Source: Microcella sp. (GTDB taxonomy: Bacteria; Actinomycetota; Actinomycetes; Actinomycetales; Microbacteriaceae). Taken from it: DNA of 9,950 bases. The stretch lies in NCBI GenBank assembly GCA_020216895.1, contig JAIWOM010000036.1, positions 1-9,950 on the forward strand, read 5' to 3'. The stretch's first letter is position 1. Each line of letters opens with the position of its first letter. Positions 1 to 6,840 of this stretch are shown piece by piece. The translations under genes were made by a program, and so were the position numbers. Below the pieces are notes generated by a model. The model was given only the letters and a program-made list of their open reading frames with translations, was not told the origin of the DNA and made no database searches.

Positions 1-86
1 TGGCGGGCGTCGCGCCCGAGACGAGCGCGGCGGCGCTGCGTGACCTCGCGGCGGCGGGCGCCGAGGTGGTGCCCTCGCGGGCGTGA
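1..86 (+). CDS. C-terminal fragment of an unidentified protein (5' end outside window)
   Basis: Reading from base 3, 27 sense codons end in a TGA at 84-86. The fragment is rich in Ala and Val and contains an amphipathic stretch (LRDLAAAGAEVVP), which looks like a helix followed by a beta strand at the end of an alpha/beta domain. The frame has strong G/C at third codon positions, as expected for coding DNA in this genome. It converges on the ABC exporter gene, whose stop lies 25 bases further on. I do not recognise the family from so short a piece. A RibD-like reductase or a kinase end would both fit, so no function is assigned. Confidence 0.55.
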   Translation, partial: AGVAPETSAAALRDLAAAGAEVVPSRA

Positions 87-93
87 GGCCCGC
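77..93. terminator. Hairpin between convergent genes, possible terminator
   Basis: GCGGGC (77-82) and GCCCGC (88-93) form a perfect 6-bp stem with a 5-base loop that contains the TGA stop of the plus-strand gene. There is no T-run on either side, so it is not a textbook intrinsic terminator. Its place between two converging genes is the main reason to list it. Confidence 0.3.
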
Positions 94-111
94 ATCCGTC
101 GCCCGGGGAGG

Positions 112-1965
112 CTAGACGAGCAGCTGGTGCTTCGCCAGGTCGCGGTAGAGCGGCACCGTGCGCACCAGGTCGCTGTGCGTGCCGACACCGACCACCTGCC
201 CGTGGTCGAGCACGACGATCTGGTCGCTGTCGACCACCGTCGACAGCCGGTGCGCGATGACGATCAGGGTGCGGTCCTGCGCGACGGCATCGATCGCCTC
301 CCGCATGCGCTGCTCGTTGGCACCGTCGAGCGATGAGGTCGACTCGTCGAGCAGCAGCACCGGCGGCGCGGCGAGCAGGGCCCGCGCGATCGCGAGCCGC
401 TGGCGCTCGCCGCCCGAGAGCATGACGCCCTCCTCGCCGACCTGGGCGTCGAGCCCCCGCGGGTCGCGGTCGAGCACCTCGTCGAGGTTGACCGAGCGCA
501 GCACGGCCACGCACTGCTCGTCGGTCGCGTCGGGGCTGCCGAGCAGCAGGTTGTCGCGCAGGCTGCCGGCGAGCACCGGGGCGTCCTGCTCGACGTATCC
601 GATGCGGCTGCGCAGCTCGTCGCGGTCGAGGGCGCGGATGTCGACGCCGCCCATGCGGATCACCCCCGCGGTCGGGTCGTAGAACCGCTCGATGAGCGCC
701 AGGATCGTGCTCTTGCCCGCGCCGCTCGGCCCGACCAGCGCGGTGCGCGCGCCGACCGGGACGCTGAAGCTCACGCCGCGCAGAACCGTGGTGTCGCGCT
801 CCGGCTCGCCCACCACCTCCGCGATCGCCTTCTCGGTCTCCGTCCTGTGGGCGCTCACCGGGTAGGCGAAGTGCACGTCGTCGAACGAGACCGCGGCCGT
901 CGAGGTCGTCGGGGCGGCGGGCTCGATGCCCGCATCCCGCTCGCGCTCGCTCGGGAGGCCGATGATCTCCTGGATGCGGCCGAGCGCGCCGAGCGCCGCG
1001 TTCACGCTCGTGATCGCGCCGAACGCCTGCCCGAGCGGGCCGATCAGCAGGAACAGGAAGAGGATGAACGCGACGAGCTCGCCGACCGTGATGATGCCCG
1101 AGGCGACGCGGAAGCCGCCGACGCCGAGCACGACCAGGAACGACACCTGCAGGGCGATCGACGAGATCGGCACGACGAGCGCCGAGATCTTCGCCACGGC
1201 GATGCCCTGCTCCCAGGCGCCTCGCGCATTGCCCTCGATGGCCGTGATCTCGCGTTCGGTCGCGCCCGCCGCGCGCACCGTGCGGATCGCCGAGATGGAC
1301 CGCTCGACCGCGGCGGCGAGGTCGCCGACTCGCTCCTGCGCCGTGCGGCTGGCGATGCGGATGCGCTGCGACAGCACCACGACGGTGACCACCGACACCG
1401 CGATCACGAGCACGGTCAGCCCCAGCAGCACCGGATCGATGATGGTCATCGCGATGAGCGCGCCGAGGAACGTCAGGCTGCCGCCGATCGCCTCGACGAG
1501 ACCCTGGGTCAGCACGGCCCGCAGCAGGGTGGTGTCGCTGCCCACCCGGCTGACGAGATCGCCGGTGCGGCGCTCGTCGAACTCGCTGATCGGCAGGTGC
1601 AGCAGCCGGCGCACCAGCGCCTTCCGGCTCGACAGCACGACCCCCTCGCCGGTGCGCTGCAGGAGGTAGTGCCCGAAGCCGCTCAGCAGTCCGGCGGCGA
1701 CGACGAGGGCGACGAGCAGGGCCACGACCGGCGCGAGGTCGCCGCCCTCCTCGACGATGCCAATCACCTGCGAGACCAGCAGCGGCTGCGCGAGCGAGGC
1801 GAACGCCCCGAGCACGCTGATCACGATCACCCAGCTCAGCACCGCGCGGTGCTCGAGCAGGTAGGGCAGCAGCTGCCGGAAGGTCGCGCGCGGCCCATCG
1901 TCGGTGGTAGAACCGGCGCCGGGGCGGCCGAAGCGGCGGCGGGGGGATGCGGTGCTCGCGCTCAT
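112..1965 (-). CDS. ABC exporter, fused transmembrane and ATPase domains (MsbA/LmrA-like half-transporter)
   Basis: 617 residues, the usual length for a half-transporter that works as a dimer in the cytoplasmic membrane and exports lipids, drugs or peptides using ATP. The N-terminal half has six hydrophobic segments (about 42-64, 78-101, 160-176, 178-198, 262-284 and 292-314). The ATPase half has an aromatic A-loop residue (Tyr368), Walker A GPSGAGKST (412-420), Q-loop Gln460, signature LSGGE (516-520), Walker B VLLLDE (536-541) and H-loop His572, so all catalytic elements look intact. One oddity is a stretch of about 18 extra residues (roughly 370-392, charged and helix-like) between the A-loop and the strand leading to Walker A. 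The start is the ATG at 1965-1963, preceded by an AGGA about 8 bases upstream. It is divergent from the next operon and has no obvious partner. The family is certain; the substrate cannot be read from sequence. Confidence 0.95.
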   Translation of the reverse strand: MSASTASPRRRFGRPGAGSTTDDGPRATFRQLLPYLLEHRAVLSWVIVISVLGAFASLAQPLLVSQVIGIVEEGGDLAPVVALLVALVVAAGLLSGFGHYLLQRTGEGVVLSSRKALVRRLLHLPISEFDERRTGDLVSRVGSDTTLLRAVLTQGLVEAIGGSLTFLGALIAMTIIDPVLLGLTVLVIAVSVVTVVVLSQRIRIASRTAQERVGDLAAAVERSISAIRTVRAAGATEREITAIEGNARGAWEQGIAVAKISALVVPISSIALQVSFLVVLGVGGFRVASGIITVGELVAFILFLFLLIGPLGQAFGAITSVNAALGALGRIQEIIGLPSERERDAGIEPAAPTTSTAAVSFDDVHFAYPVSAHRTETEKAIAEVVGEPERDTTVLRGVSFSVPVGARTALVGPSGAGKSTILALIERFYDPTAGVIRMGGVDIRALDRDELRSRIGYVEQDAPVLAGSLRDNLLLGSPDATDEQCVAVLRSVNLDEVLDRDPRGLDAQVGEEGVMLSGGERQRLAIARALLAAPPVLLLDESTSSLDGANEQRMREAIDAVAQDRTLIVIAHRLSTVVDSDQIVVLDHGQVVGVGTHSDLVRTVPLYRDLAKHQLLV

Positions 1966-2046
1966 ACGACCATCCTGGCCGACCTCGCCTCGGTGCCGGC
2001 TGGTCGCGCATCCGCGGCTCCCGGGTGGCGGCGCCCGCCGCAGGTC

Positions 2047-2052
2047 TAGGCT
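2047..2052 (+). promoter_or_regulatory. Putative -10 element (TAGGCT) for a leaderless transcript
   Basis: TAGGCT fits the actinobacterial -10 pattern TANNNT. It ends 8 bases before the GTG at 2061, which places the expected transcription start on or next to the start codon. There is no good ribosome-binding site upstream of that GTG, consistent with a leaderless mRNA, which is common in Actinobacteria. No convincing -35 is visible about 17 bases upstream. It sits in the 95-base divergent interval between the two ABC transporter units. Confidence 0.5.
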
Positions 2053-2060
2053 GGGTCCTC

Positions 2061-2987
2061 GTGCCCCATCCCGTGATCTCCGCCCGCCAGCTGACCAAGA
2101 CCTACGGCGACTTCACCGCCGTCGACGCCATCGACTTCGATGTTGCCCCCGGCGAGTCGTTCGGCCTGCTCGGCCCGAACGGCGCCGGCAAGTCGACCAC
2201 CATGCGCATGGTGGGGGCGGTTTCGACGCGCACCGGCGGCGAGCTCAGCATCCTCGGCCTCGACCCGAACCAGCACGGCCCCGACATCCGCTCGCAGCTG
2301 GGCGTGGTGCCGCAGCAGGACAACCTGGACCAGGAGCTGCGGGTGCGCGACAACCTGCTCGTCTACGGCCGCTACTTCGGCCTGCCGCGGAAGGTCATCG
2401 CCGAGCGCGCCGACTCCCTGCTCGAGTTCGCGCAGCTGACCGACCGGGCGAAGGCGAAGGTCGATGACCTCTCCGGCGGCATGAAGCGCCGCCTCACGAT
2501 CGCGCGCGCGCTCATCAACGAGCCCCGCATCCTGCTGCTCGACGAGCCGACGACGGGCCTCGACCCGCAGGCCCGTCACATCCTCTGGGACCGCCTGTTC
2601 CGCCTCAAGGAGCGCGGCACGACGCTGGTGCTCACCACCCACTACATGGACGAGGCCGAGCAGCTCTGCGACCGCCTCGTCGTGGTCGACAAGGGCCGCA
2701 TCATGGCCGAGGGCTCGCCCGCGGCGCTGATCCGCGAGTACTCCAGCAAGGAGGTGCTCGAGGTGCGCTTCGGCAGCGACAAGAACGCCGAGGCCGCCTT
2801 GTCGCTGGCCGGGGTCGGCGAGCGTCTCGAGGTGCTGCCCGACCGCATCCTCGTCTACAGCGACAACGGCGAGGCGGCCCTCGAGGCGATCACGCGCCTC
2901 GGCCTCGAGCCGATCACCTCCCTGGTGCGCCGGTCGAGCCTGGAGGACGTCTTCCTTCGCCTCACCGGACGGAGCCTCATCGAATGA
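2061..2987 (+). CDS. ABC-2 type exporter ATPase, NodI/DrrA-like
   Basis: 308 residues from the GTG at 2061. This is the ATP-hydrolysing subunit of an ABC-2 exporter and energises the two permeases encoded next. Motifs present are Walker A GPNGAGKST (38-46), Q-loop Gln85, signature LSGGM (137-141), Walker B ILLLDEP (157-163) and H-loop His194. The stretch NLDQELRVRDNL (88-99), followed by VYGRYFGLPR, is very like NodI, the ATPase of the rhizobial lipo-oligosaccharide exporter. DrrA-type drug exporters are the alternative annotation. The region after about 225 is the C-terminal accessory domain usual in this family. I chose GTG 2061, just before the first conserved strand (ISARQLTKTYG), over more upstream starts because the upstream frame runs into the divergent gene and across the likely promoter; GTG 2073 is also possible. 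The TGA overlaps the next ATG (ATGA). Confidence 0.93.
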   Translation: MPHPVISARQLTKTYGDFTAVDAIDFDVAPGESFGLLGPNGAGKSTTMRMVGAVSTRTGGELSILGLDPNQHGPDIRSQLGVVPQQDNLDQELRVRDNLLVYGRYFGLPRKVIAERADSLLEFAQLTDRAKAKVDDLSGGMKRRLTIARALINEPRILLLDEPTTGLDPQARHILWDRLFRLKERGTTLVLTTHYMDEAEQLCDRLVVVDKGRIMAEGSPAALIREYSSKEVLEVRFGSDKNAEAALSLAGVGERLEVLPDRILVYSDNGEAALEAITRLGLEPITSLVRRSSLEDVFLRLTGRSLIE

Positions 2988-3835
2988 GCGCGCTCGATCA
3001 GACGCCCGCAGCGCCGCTGACCGCCCAGACGGATGCGGAGCGCGCGCTCGCCGCCGGCATCGCCCCGCGCCGCTGGGGCTCGTGGTACGTCGCCGAGCAC
3101 CGCCTCCGCGGCATGAAGGGCTACCTGCCCGACGCGATCTTCCAGAGCTTCGGCAACCCGCTCATCTACCTCTTCGCGCTCGGGGTGGGGCTCGCGAGCC
3201 TCGTGCCGCAGGGCGTCGGCGGCGTCAGCTACCTGCAGTTCGTCGCCCCCGCCCTCATGGCGACGGCCGCGATGACGATCGCCGCCAACGAGACCAGCTA
3301 CCCGATCATGGCCGGCTTCAAGTGGAACCCCATCTTCTTCGCCATGAACGCCGCACCGATCTCGCCCGCGCAGATCGTGAACGGCACGATGATCCAGCTC
3401 GCGATCCGCATCGTCGTCACGGTCGCGATCTACTTCGGCATCATCATCCTGTTCGGGGCGGTGCCCTCGCCCGCTGGGTGGGTGGCGATCTTCGCCGCGA
3501 CGCTCACGGGATTGGCGATCGGGGCCGCCCAGGCCTCGTACACCTCGACGATCACCGAGGACAAGGGCCAGATGGCGATGCTTCAGCGCTTCGCGATCAC
3601 CCCGCTGTTCCTGTTCTCGGGCACGTTCTTCCCGCTCGAGCAGCTGCCGCTGTGGCTGCAGCCGCTCGGCTGGGCGTCGCCGCTGTGGCACGGCACCGAG
3701 CTCGGGCGCGTCTTCAGCTACGGTCTGCAGGAGCCCCTGTGGCTCACAGTCACCCACGTCGGCTATCTCGTCGTGCTGTTCGCGGTCGGCCTGTGGGCGA
3801 CCCACCGCCACTTCGCGCGGAGGCTCAACAAGTGA
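2984..3835 (+). CDS. ABC-2 type permease 1, NodJ-like
   Basis: 283 residues, an integral membrane subunit of the exporter. Six hydrophobic segments are visible (about 56-73, 82-101, 137-159, 164-185, 203-220 and 252-273) after a soluble N-terminus of about 45 residues. The segment LFSGTFFPLEQLP followed by PLWHGTEL (about 210-240) is the conserved C-terminal signature of NodJ-type ABC-2 permeases. The ATG at 2984 overlaps the stop of the ATPase gene, with GGAG 9 bases upstream, so the two are translationally coupled. It should pair with the second permease to form a heterodimeric channel bound to a dimer of the upstream ATPase. Cargo is unknown; lipid-linked saccharides or hydrophobic drugs are the known types for this family. 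Confidence 0.92.
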   Translation: MSALDQTPAAPLTAQTDAERALAAGIAPRRWGSWYVAEHRLRGMKGYLPDAIFQSFGNPLIYLFALGVGLASLVPQGVGGVSYLQFVAPALMATAAMTIAANETSYPIMAGFKWNPIFFAMNAAPISPAQIVNGTMIQLAIRIVVTVAIYFGIIILFGAVPSPAGWVAIFAATLTGLAIGAAQASYTSTITEDKGQMAMLQRFAITPLFLFSGTFFPLEQLPLWLQPLGWASPLWHGTELGRVFSYGLQEPLWLTVTHVGYLVVLFAVGLWATHRHFARRLNK

Positions 3836-4653
3836 CCGCCACGACCTCGACCGAGCAGGACTTCGCCCCGCGGCGCAGCGCGCTGTACGCGGGCAACACG
3901 CGAGCGGTCATCCACCGCGGGTTCCTCGCGACGCGCAGCACGAACGGTCTCGTCGTGCTTAGCGGCTTCTTCGAGCCGGTGTTCTACCTGCTCTCGCTCG
4001 GCATCGGCTTCGGGGCGCTCGTCGGCACCGTGCAGACGTCGACGGGCCAGGAGGTGCCGTACGCCGCGTTCATCGCGCCGGCGCTGCTCGCCGTCTCGGC
4101 CATGAACGGCGCGGTCTACGACTCGACGTGGAACGTCTTCTTCAAGCTGAACTACTCGCGGCTGTATCACGGGATGCTCGCCACCTCGCTGGGCCCGCTC
4201 GACGTCGCCCTCGGCGAGATCTTCCTGGCCCTCGTGCGCGGCGCGATGTACGCCGTCGGGTTCATGGTGATCATGCAGGTCTTCGGCCTCAACCTCGCCT
4301 GGACGGCGCTGCTGGCGCTGCCGGCCGTGCTGCTCATCGCCTTCGGCTTCGCGAGCCTCGGCATGGCGATCACCAGCTACATGAAGACCTTCAACCAGAT
4401 GGACTGGATCGCCTTCATCATGCTGCCGATGTTCCTGTTCTCGGCGACGTTCTACCCGATCACCGTCTACCCCGAGGCGATCCAGTGGGTGATCCAGGCG
4501 CTGCCGCTGTGGCACGGCGTCGAGCTGGTGCGCGGGCTGACCACGGGCGCACTATCGCCGATGATGCTCGTGCACGTCGGCTACTACCTGGTGATGATCG
4601 GCATCGGCATCGTCTTCACGACGAGCCGTCTGCGCGCGCTGTTCCTGAAGTGA
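3832..4653 (+). CDS. ABC-2 type permease 2, NodJ-like
   Basis: 273 residues from the GTG at 3832. That start overlaps the TGA of permease 1 (GTGA) and has GGAGG 8 bases upstream. The same open frame continues upstream inside permease 1, but that part is Arg/Ala-rich shadow sequence without membrane segments. Six hydrophobic segments (about 45-62, 78-97, 130-152, 156-181, 190-210 and 245-264) and the motif FLFSATFYPITVYP followed by PLWHGVELVRG (about 201-235) mark it as a NodJ-type permease. It is homologous in layout to permease 1 but clearly different in sequence, so the pair probably arose by an old duplication and now forms a heterodimer. It is the last gene of the operon and is followed directly by a strong hairpin. 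Confidence 0.92.
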   Translation: MTATTSTEQDFAPRRSALYAGNTRAVIHRGFLATRSTNGLVVLSGFFEPVFYLLSLGIGFGALVGTVQTSTGQEVPYAAFIAPALLAVSAMNGAVYDSTWNVFFKLNYSRLYHGMLATSLGPLDVALGEIFLALVRGAMYAVGFMVIMQVFGLNLAWTALLALPAVLLIAFGFASLGMAITSYMKTFNQMDWIAFIMLPMFLFSATFYPITVYPEAIQWVIQALPLWHGVELVRGLTTGALSPMMLVHVGYYLVMIGIGIVFTTSRLRALFLK

Positions 4654-4695
4654 CGCGGCGCCCGCCCCCCGGATGGTGGGGGAGCGGGCGCCGCG
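4654..4695. terminator. Long GC-rich hairpin between convergent genes, likely two-way terminator
   Basis: CGCGGCGCCCGC (4654-4665) is exactly complementary to GCGGGCGCCGCG (4684-4695). Inside that 12-bp stem, CCCCC (4666-4670) can pair with GGGGG (4678-4682) after a one-base bulge, leaving a 7-base loop. The stem starts at the first base after the permease 2 stop and lies 16 bases beyond the stop of the convergent beta-amylase gene, so it can serve both. It lacks a U-run, which is common for terminator hairpins in high-GC actinobacteria. Confidence 0.75.
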
Positions 4696-4711
4696 CCAGC
4701 CGTGATCGCCG

Positions 4712-6739
4712 CTAGGGGCGGGCGGTGTAGATGGTCGCGCTGTTCGGCAGCACGTAGATCGTGCTCGCCTGGTTGGCGTACTGCCGGTCGGGCGCGTTCC
4801 AGTTGCCGTTGCTGTTCGTGAAGGTGAACCCGAACGACGTGGGCGCGGTGGCGAGCGTCACCTTCCACCAGTGACGGCCGTTGATGAAGCCCTCGTAGGT
4901 CATCGGGAAGGTGCCGCTGATGCCGTTCCAGGTGTGGATCGAGTAGCTCGTCGCCGACTGCCATTCGGCGAAGTGCACCGTCACCCCCTGGCCCTGCGGC
5001 GGCTGCGAGCCGGTCGGGGTCGCCGAGTACGCCTTCGTCACCTCGTTGAAGGTGATCGTGTAGGTCGTGCCCGGGGTCACCGCGATGTCGCCGCCGTTCT
5101 GCACGGCCGTGCCGCTGAGGCCCGTGCCGCCGAAGTTCAGCGTCCAGTCGCCGCGCACGTCGAACTTGAACCGCTGGTTCGATGCCGTGCCGAACGACAC
5201 GTTCGTCGCCGTCCAGACATCGCCCGACTTGGTCATCGGCGTGCCGAGGCTCCAGTTGTTGTTCGTGCCGCGCACGTACAGCGAGTTCCAGCTCGATCCA
5301 GCGGGGCGGTACTTCTGGATGAACTGCGCGTAGCGCGTGGCGCCGGTGCCCGACGCGACCTCGCCGACGCGCAGCACGGTCATGCCGATGTACGGGAAGG
5401 AGTCGAACGCCTGGTTGACGTTGTCCCAGCCGTTGTTCGACGTGATGCCGCCGGCGAGCGCGTTCTCGCCCTTGATCTTCACGCCCTGGCGGCCCGCCTC
5501 GGCGCCCACCCAGCCGACGAGGGTCTTGGCCTGCGAGTACTGCGGAGCGAAGTTCTCGTCGTTGAACTCGAGGCAGGTGAAGTGCAGGATGACCCCGCGG
5601 CCCGAGTCGGCGACCCGGTTGGCGAGCCCGACGATGTTCGCGTAGCCGCGGCCGGTGCTCGCCGCGGACATGTCGACGCTGGTCTGGATGAGCCCCGCCG
5701 CGACCTCGGCGGCGCGCGGCGTCGGGCCGGTCATCGACCAGTGCACGCCAGGGATCTTGTAGCCGATCTCCGCGCCGGGGAACGAGGTGCCGAGCGCCGC
5801 GAGCACGGTGTCGAGCATCAGCTCGCCATGGTCGACGAGGCTCTTGTTGTACCAGTCGATGAGGTCCTTGCCGTAGGTGGTGTTGCGGTAGTCGCCGGAG
5901 GAGAAGAAGAACCCGGCGTTGCTCGGCGGCTGCACCTGGCTGATGCTCGTGACCGTGGAGCCCCACGCGGCGTTGATGCCCGCGATCGACCCGTACTTGC
6001 CGAGCGCCCACTGCTGGAAGCTCTTGACCGCGAGCGGCGAGTAGGCCTGCAGTGCACCGCGCGTCGGGTAGCCGGTACCCGAGTCGTGGCTGTTGTAGGA
6101 GGGGTAGCGCAGCTCGCCGGCCGGGCCGAGCGAGACGTTGATCTCCTGCATCCGCGTCGCGTAGGTCGTGCCGTAGCGCGCGACGAAGGCCTGCGTGAAC
6201 GCCTGGTACTCGTTGACCACGAGCGGCGTCGCCCAGCCCTGCACCGTCTCGTTCGAGACGTTGCCCTGCTCGCTGCGGTGCTTGAGGCCGTTGATGTCGA
6301 GCGTGACGCCGTTGAGGGTGGCGCCCTGGTACTTGCTCCACAGCCACGACGGCAGCGGGATGTTGCAGGTGTCGCCCACATTGCCGCCGCACTGGTGGAA
6401 CGAGAAGATCGGAACGATGTCGAGCCCGCGGCTCGTGATCGCCTGGAAGACCTGGTCGTAGTAGCTCCAGTTGAACTGGTTGTCGCCGGCCGCTTCGACC
6501 TTGCCCCACCAGACATCGACGGTGACGGCGTCGACACCGTAGGCCTCGACGGTCGCGAGCTGGTTGCCGAACTCGGTCCAGTTCGAGACCTCGAGCGGGG
6601 CCATGACGTTGGCACTGAAGTCGGGGTTGTTGGTGGCGGTGGCGGCCGTGGCCGAGGTCGGCCCGACGATGAGTGTGGCGATGACCGACAGGGTCAGGGC
6701 GATGCCCCCCGCTGCGGCGTGCCGTGTTCGAGTGCGCAT
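4712..6739 (-). CDS. Secreted beta-amylase (GH14) with two C-terminal starch-binding-type domains
   Basis: 675 residues. Beta-amylase releases maltose from the non-reducing ends of starch. A secretion signal is clear: MRTRTRH, a hydrophobic core, then a probable AXA cleavage site near 30-35. The catalytic domain (about 38-478) matches Bacillus-type GH14 enzymes: VTVDVWWG (72-79), the flexible-loop region GGNVGDTCNIPLP (118-130), catalytic acid Glu209 in GPAGELRYPSY, inner-loop region HFTCLE (386-391) and catalytic base Glu425 in GENA. Residues 482-576 resemble an X25-type (pullulanase-like) beta-sandwich module. After a short Pro/Gln/Gly linker, 583-675 resemble a CBM25/CBM26-type starch-binding module. 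The GH14 call is firm; the exact CBM families are less so. I chose ATG 6739 over an in-frame upstream ATG (6841) because it begins the signal peptide and follows GAGGGAG by 8 bases; the upstream option lies across the promoter. No other starch gene is nearby. Confidence 0.95.
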   Translation of the reverse strand: MRTRTRHAAAGGIALTLSVIATLIVGPTSATAATATNNPDFSANVMAPLEVSNWTEFGNQLATVEAYGVDAVTVDVWWGKVEAAGDNQFNWSYYDQVFQAITSRGLDIVPIFSFHQCGGNVGDTCNIPLPSWLWSKYQGATLNGVTLDINGLKHRSEQGNVSNETVQGWATPLVVNEYQAFTQAFVARYGTTYATRMQEINVSLGPAGELRYPSYNSHDSGTGYPTRGALQAYSPLAVKSFQQWALGKYGSIAGINAAWGSTVTSISQVQPPSNAGFFFSSGDYRNTTYGKDLIDWYNKSLVDHGELMLDTVLAALGTSFPGAEIGYKIPGVHWSMTGPTPRAAEVAAGLIQTSVDMSAASTGRGYANIVGLANRVADSGRGVILHFTCLEFNDENFAPQYSQAKTLVGWVGAEAGRQGVKIKGENALAGGITSNNGWDNVNQAFDSFPYIGMTVLRVGEVASGTGATRYAQFIQKYRPAGSSWNSLYVRGTNNNWSLGTPMTKSGDVWTATNVSFGTASNQRFKFDVRGDWTLNFGGTGLSGTAVQNGGDIAVTPGTTYTITFNEVTKAYSATPTGSQPPQGQGVTVHFAEWQSATSYSIHTWNGISGTFPMTYEGFINGRHWWKVTLATAPTSFGFTFTNSNGNWNAPDRQYANQASTIYVLPNSATIYTARP

Positions 6740-6747
6740 GTGCTGCT

Positions 6748-6792
6748 CTCCCTCGCGGGAGGAGCGACGCCGTCGTCGCTGACGACCTCCCG
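6748..6792 (-). promoter_or_regulatory. Beta-amylase mRNA leader: ribosome-binding site inside alternative hairpins
   Basis: On the minus strand the ribosome-binding site GAGGGAG (6754-6748) lies 8 bases before the ATG. Its GGGAG can pair with CTCCC (6761-6757) across a GCGA loop of the GNRA type, which would hide the site. The same CTCCC belongs to CCTCCCG (6762-6756), which is also exactly complementary to CGGGAGG (6792-6786) near the expected 5' end of the mRNA. Between these arms AGCGAC (6780-6775) and GTCGCT (6768-6763) form a further 6-bp stem that stacks on the longer pairing. The two folds exclude each other, one closing and one opening the ribosome-binding site. The pairing is seen in the sequence; a regulatory role is inference. 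Confidence 0.4.
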
Positions 6793-6800
6793 TTCGTGGG

Positions 6801-6829
6801 AGTATCACCCGATCGCGTTCAACCTGCAA
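6801..6829 (-). promoter_or_regulatory. Putative promoter of the beta-amylase gene
   Basis: On the minus strand, -35 TTGCAG (6829-6824 in window numbering) and -10 GATACT (6806-6801) are separated by exactly 17 bases. The -10 keeps the important A at position 2 and final T of the vegetative consensus; the -35 keeps only the TTG. The expected start near 6794 would give a leader of about 55 bases. The -35 lies almost wholly inside the operator listed at 6825-6838. A TTGAAC at the same locus is too close to the -10 to serve as the -35. Confidence 0.5.
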
Positions 6830-6838
6830 CCGGTTCCA
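6825..6838. promoter_or_regulatory. LacI-family-type operator overlapping the beta-amylase -35
   Basis: TGCAACCGGTTCCA fits the general LacI/CcpA-family operator pattern TGNAANCGNTTNCA. It has a perfect 8-bp central palindrome (AACCGGTT) with the typical central CG, and a symmetric TG...CA at the ends. Because it covers five of the six bases of the -35, a bound repressor should block transcription. Sugar-responsive LacI-type regulators (MalR-like) commonly control amylase genes in Gram-positive bacteria. The regulator itself is not in the window. Confidence 0.6.
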
Positions 6839-6840
6839 CA

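Noticed and set aside
112..1965. Naming the ABC exporter as a specific drug or lipid pump
   Set aside because: Half-transporters of this type cannot be assigned a substrate from motifs alone, and there are no informative neighbours.
1947..2060. A longer N-terminus for the NodI-like ATPase
   Set aside because: It overlaps the start of the divergent ABC exporter gene and the likely -10 element, and homology begins only at ISARQLTKTYG.
3082..3831. Upstream continuation of the permease 2 frame through permease 1
   Set aside because: It encodes Arg/His-rich shadow sequence without membrane segments, while GTG 3832 has a GGAGG and the usual GTGA overlap.
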